A stretch of 9,710 bases of DNA, from contig JAFAJU010000354.1 in NCBI GenBank assembly GCA_019236035.1, forward strand, positions 1 to 9,710, in the 5' to 3' direction. The notes under the pieces are model-generated. The model was not told the DNA's origin, searched no databases, and saw only the letters and a program-made list of their open reading frames with translations. Every line of letters begins with the position of its first letter. The first letter of the stretch is position 1. Source of the stretch: Verrucomicrobiota bacterium (GTDB lineage Bacteria; Verrucomicrobiota; Verrucomicrobiia; Chthoniobacterales; JAFAMB01). Position numbers and translations under genes: made by a program. Of this stretch, positions 1 to 6,197 are shown in pieces.

Positions 1-153
1 GCTCGCGAACTAAAGTTTCCACTGCCAATGGCAGCCCTGGCCCATCAGCTTTTCTTAGCAGCAGCTTCTACGGGTTTAGGTAATCAGGATGACTCTTCGG
101 TTGTAAAGCTATTCGAAGACGTCAGCGGCACCTCCGTCGCACGGAACCGGTAA
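1..153 (+). CDS. 3-hydroxyisobutyrate/beta-hydroxyacid dehydrogenase family, C-terminal fragment (5' end outside window)
   Basis: The open frame from base 1 to the TAA at 151-153 encodes the last 50 residues of a protein that starts before the window. The end reads PLPMAALAHQLFLAAASTGL, followed by a D-D-S-S-V-V-K-L-F-E run. That pattern (Pro-Leu-Pro, Gln-Leu-Phe, Gly-x-Gly/Asn, Asp-Asp-Ser, Val-Val-Lys) is the usual C-terminal all-helical NAD-binding domain ending of the 6-phosphogluconate dehydrogenase-like beta-hydroxyacid dehydrogenases (3-hydroxyisobutyrate dehydrogenase, tartronate semialdehyde reductase GarR, L-threonate dehydrogenase LtnD). These enzymes use NAD(P)H to interconvert a beta-hydroxy acid and its semialdehyde in the cytoplasm. 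The Rossmann domain and catalytic Lys lie outside the window, so the substrate cannot be assigned. The gene converges on the M50 protease gene, with palindromes between them. Confidence 0.8.
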   Translation, partial: ARELKFPLPMAALAHQLFLAAASTGLGNQDDSSVVKLFEDVSGTSVARNR

Positions 154-163
154 CGATTGGTCG

Positions 164-183
164 GGACGCGCTTCGTCGCGTCC
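164..183 (+). terminator. GC-rich hairpin after the dehydrogenase gene, possible terminator
   Basis: GGACGCG (164-170) and CGCGTCC (177-183) form a perfect 7-bp stem with the loop CTTCGT. It begins 10 bases after the TAA of the dehydrogenase gene. There is no T-run afterwards (TAGTAAC follows), so it is not a textbook intrinsic terminator. It may stabilise the 3' end, terminate weakly, or belong to the palindromic repeat that starts three bases later. Confidence 0.4.
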
Positions 184-185
184 TA

Positions 186-244
186 GTAACACGGGCGTCT
201 CGCCCGTGATCCTCAGCGGCCCACGGGCGGGACGCCCATGCTAC
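186..244. repeat. Double palindromic GC-rich repeat between convergent genes
   Basis: The first arm (186-208) starts GTAACACGGGCGTC and ends CGCCCGTG. The second arm (220-244) is its inverted counterpart, with CCCACGGGCGGGACGCCC followed by ATGCTAC. The reverse complement of the second arm matches the first apart from a few substitutions, and each arm contains its own GGGCG...CGCCC dyad. The unit can therefore fold as two small hairpins or one long one, as in REP/BIME-type intergenic elements. It ends two bases before the M50 protease stop codon at 247-249 and could serve both convergent genes as a transcript end. Family membership is inferred from structure only. Confidence 0.6.
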
Positions 245-246
245 AA

Positions 247-1350
247 TCACCCTCGGAACCGATGCGACTTTTTGCCAAGCGCGCTTTGCACCATGATTAG
301 TTCGCCGACGTTCTCGGCGGTGAACAACCCGACGAGTTGGCCGGCGTTGTCTACGACCGGCAGGGCCGGCGCACCCGCTTCCCGGATCACCACAAAAGCC
401 CGGTCCAGGCTCATTTGCGGAACCAGCGTGGGAAGCCCCGTGAGCATAACGTCTGTAACCGGTGTGTCCGGACCCAACTTCCGTAGAGACGCCAGGAGCG
501 CATGTTTGGTTAGTAAACCGGCAAACCCGCCGTTGTCATCGAGCACCGGGAACTCGTGCTGTGAGCTACCAAGCAAGGCATCGATTGCCTGATCCAGCGT
601 CGCTCGATGATTCAGCGTATCGAAACGGGTCATCATCGCGGACGAAACAGGCAGTCCCGATGTCGCGTACCGCATTTGCACGAATGACGACTCGCTTTCC
701 GCACCCATGTAAATGAAGATCGCGATCAGGATGAGCAAAGCTGGCCCTTTGTAGAAGGCCCAAACGCCCATCAGCAGTGCCAGCGCCTGTCCAACCGTCG
801 CCGCAATCTGGGTTGCCCGCGCATAACTCAACCTGGTAGCTAGCAATGCTCGCAAAACTCGACCACCATCCAAGGGAAAGGCTGGAATCAGATTGAAAAT
901 CACCATCATAACATTCGTATAAAGTAGTGCCCACAACGCGTTGAACTTCGTCGGGTCCAATAAATCGCTGAAATCCAGGTTCCCGGTCACGCCTAATACA
1001 AATAATAAAGCGGCCGCAATGACCACATTCACGAGCGGTCCGGCGATCGCCACAACAAACTCCTGAGCCGGTTTCTCTGGCATCCGTTCCATCCGCGCCA
1101 CGCCACCAATCGGTAACAGCGTAATGTCAGCCGTCTTTATTCCGTAGGCCTTCGCGGCAAAAGCATGGCCGAACTCGTGCAATAGCACGCAGAGAAAAAC
1201 CAGGAGGAAAAAAATTAGGACTTTCAATGCGCCGGAGGCGCCGCCCTGGGCCCCGTAGAAAGAAGCAAGGACGGCAAGCAGGAGAAAGAAGGTGACATGT
1301 ATTCTGACCTCGATACCACCAATACGCGCAATTTTAAAAGACCATCTCAT
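247..1350 (-). CDS. M50 family (site-2-type) intramembrane metalloprotease with tandem CBS domains
   Basis: This 367-residue protein is a polytopic membrane zinc protease of the S2P class that cleaves substrates within or near the membrane. The zinc motif HEFGH is at residues 58-62, inside a hydrophobic helix that follows the segments at about 18-32 and 43-57. GPLVN is at 104-108. The third-ligand motif NLIPAFPLDGGR is at 153-164, with Asp161 the expected zinc ligand. More hydrophobic segments follow at about 187-215. Residues about 233-290 and 296-355 form two CBS domains, which in this subfamily face the cytoplasm and often bind adenine nucleotides. No PDZ domain is seen, unlike RseP. The start ATG at 1348-1350 fits the family N-terminus (Ile-Gly-Gly-Ile-x-Val-x-Ile-His). 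A CAGGAA sits directly against it, closer than a normal Shine-Dalgarno. Substrate and physiological role cannot be read from the sequence. The gene diverges from the DUF167 gene. Confidence 0.93.
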   Translation of the reverse strand: MRWSFKIARIGGIEVRIHVTFFLLLAVLASFYGAQGGASGALKVLIFFLLVFLCVLLHEFGHAFAAKAYGIKTADITLLPIGGVARMERMPEKPAQEFVVAIAGPLVNVVIAAALLFVLGVTGNLDFSDLLDPTKFNALWALLYTNVMMVIFNLIPAFPLDGGRVLRALLATRLSYARATQIAATVGQALALLMGVWAFYKGPALLILIAIFIYMGAESESSFVQMRYATSGLPVSSAMMTRFDTLNHRATLDQAIDALLGSSQHEFPVLDDNGGFAGLLTKHALLASLRKLGPDTPVTDVMLTGLPTLVPQMSLDRAFVVIREAGAPALPVVDNAGQLVGLFTAENVGELIMVQSALGKKSHRFRG

Positions 1351-1360
1351 TTCCTGATTT

Positions 1361-1385
1361 CTAACGCACCAACGTCGTGCGTTAG
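1361..1385. promoter_or_regulatory. Perfect 9-bp inverted repeat in the divergent intergenic region
   Basis: CTAACGCAC (1361-1369) and GTGCGTTAG (1377-1385) are exact reverse complements separated by CAACGTC. The dyad lies in the 62-bp gap between the divergently transcribed M50 protease and DUF167 genes, where both promoters would be expected unless they lie further inside the genes. It could be an operator for a dimeric regulator, a hairpin in the leader of either transcript, or a short repeat-element remnant. No clear -35/-10 pair could be placed beside it. Confidence 0.4.
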
Positions 1386-1412
1386 TCTTCTGTCCGCAAC
1401 ATAGCGCCCGCC

Positions 1413-1682
1413 ATGGTGACCATCCTGAGGCTCAGAGTGACTCCCAACTCCTCTCACAATAGCGTGGTTGGCGAAGTAAGCGACGAAATCCGGATAAAAA
1501 TCCGTGCTCGAGCAGTTGCCGGCAAGGCGAACGCCGCCCTCGTTGAGTACCTCGCCGAACTAACCGGGCTCGCCAAGTCAAAGATCGAAATCAAGGCAGG
1601 CGTGAGGACCCGGACCAAACTCGTGCAGTTCGACGGCGTCCACCCCACCGAACTTCGCCGCCGCCTCGGGCTCGACACCTGA
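1413..1682 (+). CDS. DUF167 (YggU-type) family protein
   Basis: This 89-residue protein has the family layout: an N-terminal strand with LRLRVTPNSS, a second strand DEIRIKIRARA, then the signature VAGKANAALVEYLAEL at about residues 35-50, and the final I-x-I-K-A-G-V-R-T-R-T-K block. DUF167 proteins are small cytoplasmic alpha/beta proteins of unknown molecular function, often found beside yggT/yggS or ahead of divIVA and ileS. The ATG at 1413 is used; a GTG directly follows at 1416. No convincing Shine-Dalgarno precedes it. The gene ends 67 bases before ileS and is probably the first gene of that rightward cluster. Confidence 0.88.
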   Translation: MVTILRLRVTPNSSHNSVVGEVSDEIRIKIRARAVAGKANAALVEYLAELTGLAKSKIEIKAGVRTRTKLVQFDGVHPTELRRRLGLDT

Positions 1683-1749
1683 CCGACCCGCTCCCTCCCG
1701 CCCTGTCTTTGCGATCTCCCTAATCAATGCTAGCTTCCGTGTCCTTCGT

Positions 1750-4482
1750 ATGAACTACAAAGACACCTTGAATCTGCCCAAAACTGAGTTCCCCATGAAG
1801 GCCAGCTTGACGACTCGGGAGCCTGAGATTCTCGCTCGCTGGGAAACTGAGAAGCTCTACGAGCAGATTCAGAAAGCGCGAGCAGACGGCCCGGTTTTTG
1901 TTCTGCACGATGGCCCGCCGTTTGCAAATGGCGACGTCCACATGGGCACAGCGCTCAATAAGGTGTTGAAAGACTTAATTGTGAAGAGTCGGACGATGGC
2001 CGGCTTCAGGGCGCCCTATATCCCTGGCTGGGATTGTCACGGGTTGCCGATCGAGTTCAAGGTCGTCAAAGAATCCAAGGGACTTTCTCCACTTGACGTG
2101 CGTAAGCGATCCGAGGCGTATGCCCGCAAATATGTCGATATTCAACGGCGCCAATTTCAGCGGCTTGGTGTCTTAGGAGATTGGGAACACCCATATCTGA
2201 CGCTCGATCCATCGTACGAGGCCGTGATCCTGCGCGTATTCGCCGAAATGGTGGAAAAGAACCTGGTTTACCAAAGCAAGAAGCCGGTCTTTTGGAGTAC
2301 GGGCGCACAAACCGCCTTGGCAGAGGCCGAAGTGGAATACAAGGAGCGGACCGACCCCTCGATCTATGTCGGTTTCCCGATCAGGAGCAGCCTCGTCACT
2401 GGAAAAGCTTCAATCGCGATCTGGACAACCACACCCTGGACTATTCCAGCGAACCTGGCGATTGCGGTCCACCCCAGGTTCAAATATGTGGTCCAGGAGT
2501 TCAGCCATCCTGAACACTCCGCCAAAAAGGTGCTGTTGCTCGCGGCCGATCTCGTTGCAGGGTTCACTCGGGAAACCGGCTGGACCCCTACTGGGGAACC
2601 GCTCCAAACTTTCAGGGGTGCAGAAATGGAAAAATGGGTCTGCCGGCATCCATTCCTCGATCGCGACTCGATCGTTCTGCTCAGCGAACATGTGACACTC
2701 GACGCCGGTACCGGGTGTGTGCACACTGCGCCCGGACACGGCGAGGAGGACTACCAGATTGGATTACAATATGGACTCCCTTTGCTCTCTCCTGTCGACG
2801 ATGACGGGCGGTATACCGAGGAGGTTGGTGTCCCCGAATGGGTTGGCAAATATGTGTTTGCCGCGAACAAGGAGGTCATTCAGCGGCTGGCCGAAGTCGG
2901 AAGTTTATTGTCGGCCAAAGAGTACCACCACACTTACCCGCACTGTTGGCGATCAAAAACTCCTGTCATATTTCGCGCCGTAGAACAGTTCTTTATCGAG
3001 GTTAACCGGCTTAAGACCGCCGCGCTCGAAGCGATCGACCAGGTGACCTGGCAACCGCACTGGGGCAGGAACCGGATCTATGCAACCGTCGAATCGCGCC
3101 CGGACTGGTGCATCTCGAGGCAGCGCAGCTGGGGTGTGCCGCTTCCGGTTTTCTACGATGACGGTCGGCCAATCTTAAATCCGGTTTGGATCCGGAAAAT
3201 GGCCGATCTTGTCGAAACGCGCGGCACTAACATTTGGTACGAGTTGGGAGACACCGACCTGGCAAAGGAGCTTGGCTTGCCCAAACCGCTTTCACGCCGG
3301 AACGATACGTTGGATGTCTGGATCGATTCCGGTGTGAGCCATGAAGCAGTCGTTCGCCGGCACTCGGCGTTGCATTGGCCCGCCGACGTTTATATCGAAG
3401 CAACAGATCAGCATCGCGGATGGTTCCAATCCTCGTTGCTTACCAGCGTTGCGATCAACGGTGTGGCACCCTACCGGGAGGTCCTCACTCACGCGTTTGT
3501 CGTGGATGTCGATAGCCGGCAAAAAATTTCCAAATCTCAACAGGGCGCCTACGCTAAACCGACCGAAGCCGAGCACTACGTCAACAAGTACGGCGCGGAC
3601 ATCGTCCGATTGTGGGTTTCAAGCGTCAACTACGCCGACGAGGTACCGTTCGGTGAGAAAATGTTTGACCAACTGGCTGATACCTACCGCCGAATTCGAA
3701 ATACCCTCCGAATCCTTTTGGCAAACCTCTACGACTTCGACCCCGCCGCACACCGGGTAACGGACCTTACCTTAGTCGATCGCTGGGCAGTATCGCGACT
3801 TCAGCAACTGATTCTACAGTGTCGGGAGGCGTACCAACTATACGAATTTCACACGGTCTACCACGGGATAAATCAGTTTTGTGCAGTCGACCTCAGCAGC
3901 CTCTACATCGATATCACCAAGGACCGGATGTATTGCGACGCCTCGTCGTCACCGCGCCGCCGCGCCACCCAAACCGTCATGCACGAAGTCTTCGATACTT
4001 TGGTTCGATTGATTGCGCCGATTCTTGCTTTTACGGCGGAGGAGGCCTGGCGATACTTCGGCCGATCGGCTTCGGTGCATCTGGAAAAGTTCCCGGAGTC
4101 CGATAGCTCACGACTTGACTCAAATGCACTTGAGGATGTGGAGGCTTTGCTCGCTGCCCGCTCCATCGTGGCCCAGTCAATTGAAGTTGCGCGACAGCAG
4201 AAGCTCATCGGAAACGCACTGGAGGCCCACGTCGAACTATCATTGCCGCGAGGCCATCGAGTCCATCAGTTGAGTCCGGCCGACGTCGGAGAATTCTTGA
4301 TCCTTAGCCACCTCGATTTGATGGCGACTGAGGGCGAGTCAAACGCTATCGTCACCAGGACTGTCCACCAGCGTTGTGACCGCTGCTGGCGCCACTTGCC
4401 AACTGTCGGCGTTCAGACAGATCACCCAACCCTCTGCGATCGGTGCGTGGGGGTCGTTCGCGAGTTGGGCATCGGCAAATGA
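1750..4482 (+). CDS. ileS: Isoleucyl-tRNA synthetase
   Basis: This is a complete 910-residue class Ia aminoacyl-tRNA synthetase that charges tRNA(Ile) with isoleucine in the cytoplasm. The N-terminus matches the bacterial type (YKDTLNLPKTEFPMK, then REPEILARW), which fixes the start at 1750. The ATP-binding HIGH-type motif reads HMGT at 64-67, after HDGPPFANGDV. GWDCHGLPIE follows at about 94-103. The CP1 editing domain contains the WTTTPWTIPANLAIAV stretch. The second ATP motif is KISKS at 592-596. The C-terminus carries the zinc-binding pairs Cys876/Cys879 and Cys896/Cys899, as in the E. coli-type enzyme. No Shine-Dalgarno is visible: the 20 bases before the ATG are pyrimidine-rich. The TGA stop overlaps the lspA start as ATGA, implying translational coupling. 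Confidence 0.98.
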   Translation: MNYKDTLNLPKTEFPMKASLTTREPEILARWETEKLYEQIQKARADGPVFVLHDGPPFANGDVHMGTALNKVLKDLIVKSRTMAGFRAPYIPGWDCHGLPIEFKVVKESKGLSPLDVRKRSEAYARKYVDIQRRQFQRLGVLGDWEHPYLTLDPSYEAVILRVFAEMVEKNLVYQSKKPVFWSTGAQTALAEAEVEYKERTDPSIYVGFPIRSSLVTGKASIAIWTTTPWTIPANLAIAVHPRFKYVVQEFSHPEHSAKKVLLLAADLVAGFTRETGWTPTGEPLQTFRGAEMEKWVCRHPFLDRDSIVLLSEHVTLDAGTGCVHTAPGHGEEDYQIGLQYGLPLLSPVDDDGRYTEEVGVPEWVGKYVFAANKEVIQRLAEVGSLLSAKEYHHTYPHCWRSKTPVIFRAVEQFFIEVNRLKTAALEAIDQVTWQPHWGRNRIYATVESRPDWCISRQRSWGVPLPVFYDDGRPILNPVWIRKMADLVETRGTNIWYELGDTDLAKELGLPKPLSRRNDTLDVWIDSGVSHEAVVRRHSALHWPADVYIEATDQHRGWFQSSLLTSVAINGVAPYREVLTHAFVVDVDSRQKISKSQQGAYAKPTEAEHYVNKYGADIVRLWVSSVNYADEVPFGEKMFDQLADTYRRIRNTLRILLANLYDFDPAAHRVTDLTLVDRWAVSRLQQLILQCREAYQLYEFHTVYHGINQFCAVDLSSLYIDITKDRMYCDASSSPRRRATQTVMHEVFDTLVRLIAPILAFTAEEAWRYFGRSASVHLEKFPESDSSRLDSNALEDVEALLAARSIVAQSIEVARQQKLIGNALEAHVELSLPRGHRVHQLSPADVGEFLILSHLDLMATEGESNAIVTRTVHQRCDRCWRHLPTVGVQTDHPTLCDRCVGVVRELGIGK

Positions 4483-4964
4483 AATATCTGCTTTTTCTTG
4501 GACTGCCACTGTTTGTCCTGGATCAACTAACGAAATGGCTGGTACGCCAGAATATCCCCTATGGAGCAGAGATCCCGATCATCCCGGGATTCTTTAGCCT
4601 GGTCCACGCTTCAAACACAGGTGCCGCGTTCAGCATGTTTACGGGTAACAATATCTTTTTTGTCGGTCTGGCTATAGCCGCACTTGCGGTAATCATTTTC
4701 CTATTGATTCGTGACCCGAAAAGACGGCCACCGCATCAGCCACTTACTAACATCTCGAAGATTTCGTTCGGACTGCTCGCCAGCGGTATCCTCGGGAATC
4801 TAACCGATCGGGTTCTGCGCGGTGCGGTTACTGACTTTCTGCATTTCTACATCCACCAATACGCCTGGCCATCCTTCAACGTTGCAGACAGTTGTATCTG
4901 CATCGCAGCCGGCTTACTTATTCTCGCGTCGTTCCTAAGGCAGGACGCAGAGAGGAAGCGATAG
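4479..4964 (+). CDS. lspA: Lipoprotein signal peptidase (signal peptidase II)
   Basis: This 161-residue membrane aspartyl protease (family A8) removes signal peptides from diacylglyceryl-modified prolipoproteins. Hydrophobic segments lie near 2-16, 58-77, 96-106 and 137-153. The conserved blocks are N46-T-G-A-A-F, GNLTDR at 106-111, VTDFLHF at 117-123 and FNVADS at 133-138. The expected catalytic pair is Asp119 and Asp137, 18 residues apart as in E. coli LspA. The start at 4479 overlaps the ileS stop. A longer in-frame start at 4443 would add 12 polar residues inside ileS and is unlikely. The last codons, RQDAERKR and the stop, are written in the left inverted repeat of the GxxExxB unit, so the natural C-terminus may have been replaced. 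Confidence 0.96.
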   Translation: MKYLLFLGLPLFVLDQLTKWLVRQNIPYGAEIPIIPGFFSLVHASNTGAAFSMFTGNNIFFVGLAIAALAVIIFLLIRDPKRRPPHQPLTNISKISFGLLASGILGNLTDRVLRGAVTDFLHFYIHQYAWPSFNVADSCICIAAGLLILASFLRQDAERKR

Positions 4965-5010
4965 GGCACAGAGAGGATTATTTACCACTGAGGCACAGAG
5001 TACACGAAGG
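4937..5010 (+). repeat. Left inverted repeat of the GxxExxB unit
   Basis: The repeat contains GGACGCAGAGAGG (4943-4955), GGGCACAGAGAGG (4964-4976) and GAGGCACAGAGTACACG (4990-5006), three short related direct sub-repeats built on (G/A)CAGAG. Its first 28 bases are coding sequence for the end of LspA, including the TAG at 4962-4964. The reverse complement of 5440-5513 aligns along its whole length with a few single-base gaps. Confidence 0.75.
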
Positions 5011-5016
5011 AATGAA

Positions 5017-5394
5017 TTACCGAATGAATCTTTTCAAACCGTTTTTAAGAACTGGCGCGTTGAAGTTCATCAGTAGTCCGAGCGGAACGTTGGCAAGCCT
5101 TATGTAGGTCAGAACCTGAGCGTCGAAAATTGGCATCAATTCAGCGACGCTTTTGACTTCAACGACCAATTGACCTTCCACCAGAAGATCCAAACGATAC
5201 CCGCAATCCAGCTCGAGAGTTTTGTATTTTAACCGGACCGGCTTCTGACGCTCCACTTTAAGAGAAGCCTGCTGCAGCTCATATTCGAGGCATGCTTCGT
5301 ATGCCGATTCTAACAATCCAGGCCCGAGCTCTTTGTGGACCTCGATCGCACGACCAATCACAAGATGGCTCAAATGGTTTAATCGATCTTCCAT
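5017..5394 (-). CDS. GxxExxB family protein (predicted PD-(D/E)XK nuclease fold)
   Basis: This 125-residue protein carries the family signature GPGLLESAYE (24-33; Gly26/Glu29 region), preceded by IGRAIEVHKEL. It also has the nuclease-fold pattern: Asp69 in YRLDLLV, Glu79-Val-Lys81 in VVEVKSV, and Gln93-x-x-x-Tyr97 in QVLTYIRL. The Asp...Glu-x-Lys plus Gln-x-x-x-Tyr arrangement resembles the RecB/Cas4 branch of PD-(D/E)XK enzymes, so metal-dependent DNA cleavage is plausible. No activity is established for this family to my knowledge. The ATG at 5392-5394 gives the standard N-terminus. An AGG lies 11-13 bases upstream and the leader is AT-rich. The gene is alone between inverted repeats and opposite in strand to its neighbours, which suggests an inserted unit. 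Confidence 0.9.
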   Translation of the reverse strand: MEDRLNHLSHLVIGRAIEVHKELGPGLLESAYEACLEYELQQASLKVERQKPVRLKYKTLELDCGYRLDLLVEGQLVVEVKSVAELMPIFDAQVLTYIRLANVPLGLLMNFNAPVLKNGLKRFIR

Positions 5395-5404
5395 GGGCCG
5401 AGCC

Positions 5405-5440
5405 TAGTGTAAAACTTAAATAAATCCAGTTATAATATTC
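5405..5440 (-). promoter_or_regulatory. AT-rich leader, possible promoter of the GxxExxB gene
   Basis: The short gap between the right inverted repeat and the GxxExxB start is distinctly AT-rich. Read on the minus strand it holds TATTAT and, nearer the start codon, TACACT. Either could be a -10 element; TTATAA lies 18 bases upstream of TACACT. No strong -35 box is seen, so this is only a candidate. Confidence 0.2.
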
Positions 5441-5513
5441 TTCGTGGACTCTGTGCCTCTGTGGTAAAAAATCCCTCTGCGCCCTCCCCGCTTTCCCTCT
5501 GCGTCCTTCTTCA
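5440..5513 (-). repeat. Right inverted repeat of the GxxExxB unit
   Basis: On the minus strand it reads GGACGCAGAGGGAAAGC, then GGGCGCAGAGGG, then TTTTTTACCAC and GAGGCACAGAGTCCACGAAG, matching the left repeat in the same order. A further partial sub-unit, GGACGCGGAGCCAAGC on the minus strand, lies just outside (about 5516-5531), so the sub-repeat array extends slightly beyond the symmetrical region on this side. Confidence 0.75.
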
Positions 5514-5566
5514 AGCTTGGCTCCGCGTCCTGATGTGACAGAATCTTAGATCCAGGAACCAGATAG

Positions 5567-6196
5567 ATGCTAATCAAATGGATTGTCGCTGAGGTCTCCA
5601 AAGAAAGGTCCGCATCTTTCTCCAGAACGCTGCAGAGCCACACGGGGTTAAGGGCCTGCAAAGGCTTTGTCAGCCAGGTCGGAGGATGGGTACAACCATC
5701 CGCCGAACGTGCGGTCATTTTGGCGTGCTGGCGGGACACCTCATCGTACGATGCGTTTTTGCGGAATCAACCTGATGCGCTTGCATCGGACGACACCCCT
5801 GTTTTCCAGCCAAGCGAAACGTTGCTTGGCACGGTAATTACAACAATCAATGAGCGAGATCCGCGGTTGATCCTGCCCCAGGCAACCTTTATTAGAGTTT
5901 CCGACGTCACGTTGCGGCCAGATTTCTCTCCAATCTTCATGGCAGCGCAAATGCAGATCTGGTTGCCCAGTCTGGCCTCATCTCCCGGGATGATCGGCGC
6001 ACTTTTGTCCAGAATCACCGGCCACAAAGAACGATTCCTCCTGGCCGCCTTTTGGAGAGACGCGGCTTCCTGCGACGTTTTTAGGAACGAGGTTTATCCG
6101 GCGCTTTATGAACGGGCTAATCCGAGCGATTACATTCAGCAACTGACAGTTTACCTTGTCCCGATCGAATCGGATTGGGCTGTCGTCGGCGAATGA
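5567..6196 (+). CDS. DUF4937/YdbC-like protein with two alpha/beta-barrel (ABM-type) halves
   Basis: The 209-residue protein begins MLIKWIVAEV and continues with a GFVSQVGGW block at 33-41. These look like the N-terminal features of the DUF4937 (Bacillus YdbC-like) proteins, which are related to antibiotic-biosynthesis-monooxygenase-type dimeric alpha/beta barrels. The protein appears internally duplicated: ILACWRDTSSYDAF (51-64) in the first half is echoed by LLAAFWRDAASCDVF (158-172) in the second. The first half ends near residue 95 and the second spans about 105-200. One polypeptide may thus form the barrel that usually needs two subunits. No catalytic residues can be assigned and function is unknown; family assignment is from memory of the motifs. 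AGGAA at 5554-5558 is a well-spaced Shine-Dalgarno. The stop is separated by one base from that of the convergent amylase gene. Confidence 0.72.
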   Translation: MLIKWIVAEVSKERSASFSRTLQSHTGLRACKGFVSQVGGWVQPSAERAVILACWRDTSSYDAFLRNQPDALASDDTPVFQPSETLLGTVITTINERDPRLILPQATFIRVSDVTLRPDFSPIFMAAQMQIWLPSLASSPGMIGALLSRITGHKERFLLAAFWRDAASCDVFRNEVYPALYERANPSDYIQQLTVYLVPIESDWAVVGE

Positions 6197-6197
6197 A

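Larger units (their letters stand above)
4937..5513. mobile_element. Putative GxxExxB cassette: nuclease-fold gene bracketed by about 74-bp inverted repeats
   Basis: A single small gene on the minus strand is flanked by two long imperfect inverted repeats (4937-5010 and 5440-5513). The gene's stop codon is 7 bases from the left repeat and its start codon is 45 bases from the right one. The repeats share roughly four in five positions over about 74 bases, and the innermost 29 bases differ at only two. The whole unit is about 575 bp and sits exactly between lspA and an unrelated gene. No transposase motif is present and no target duplication could be recognised. It may be moved by another factor, or be a decayed or self-contained selfish cassette. 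Classing it as mobile is inference. Confidence 0.45.

Noticed and set aside
206..592. Plus-strand open frame of 128 codons overlapping the M50 protease gene
   Set aside because: It is antisense to a well-supported protease coding region, has no recognisable motif and begins inside the palindromic repeat.
1709..1736. Possible ileS promoter with TTGCGA and an extended -10 TGCTAGCTT
   Set aside because: The -10 box matches the consensus poorly and the implied transcription start would leave only a few bases before the ATG.
4443..4478. Upstream in-frame start for lspA giving 12 extra residues
   Set aside because: The extra residues are polar and Arg-rich, lie wholly within ileS, and the ATG at 4479 gives the normal family N-terminus with ATGA coupling.
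5416..5739. Minus-strand open frame crossing the right inverted repeat
   Set aside because: It is antisense to the start of the DUF4937-like gene, much of it is translated repeat DNA, and no protein family features are seen.
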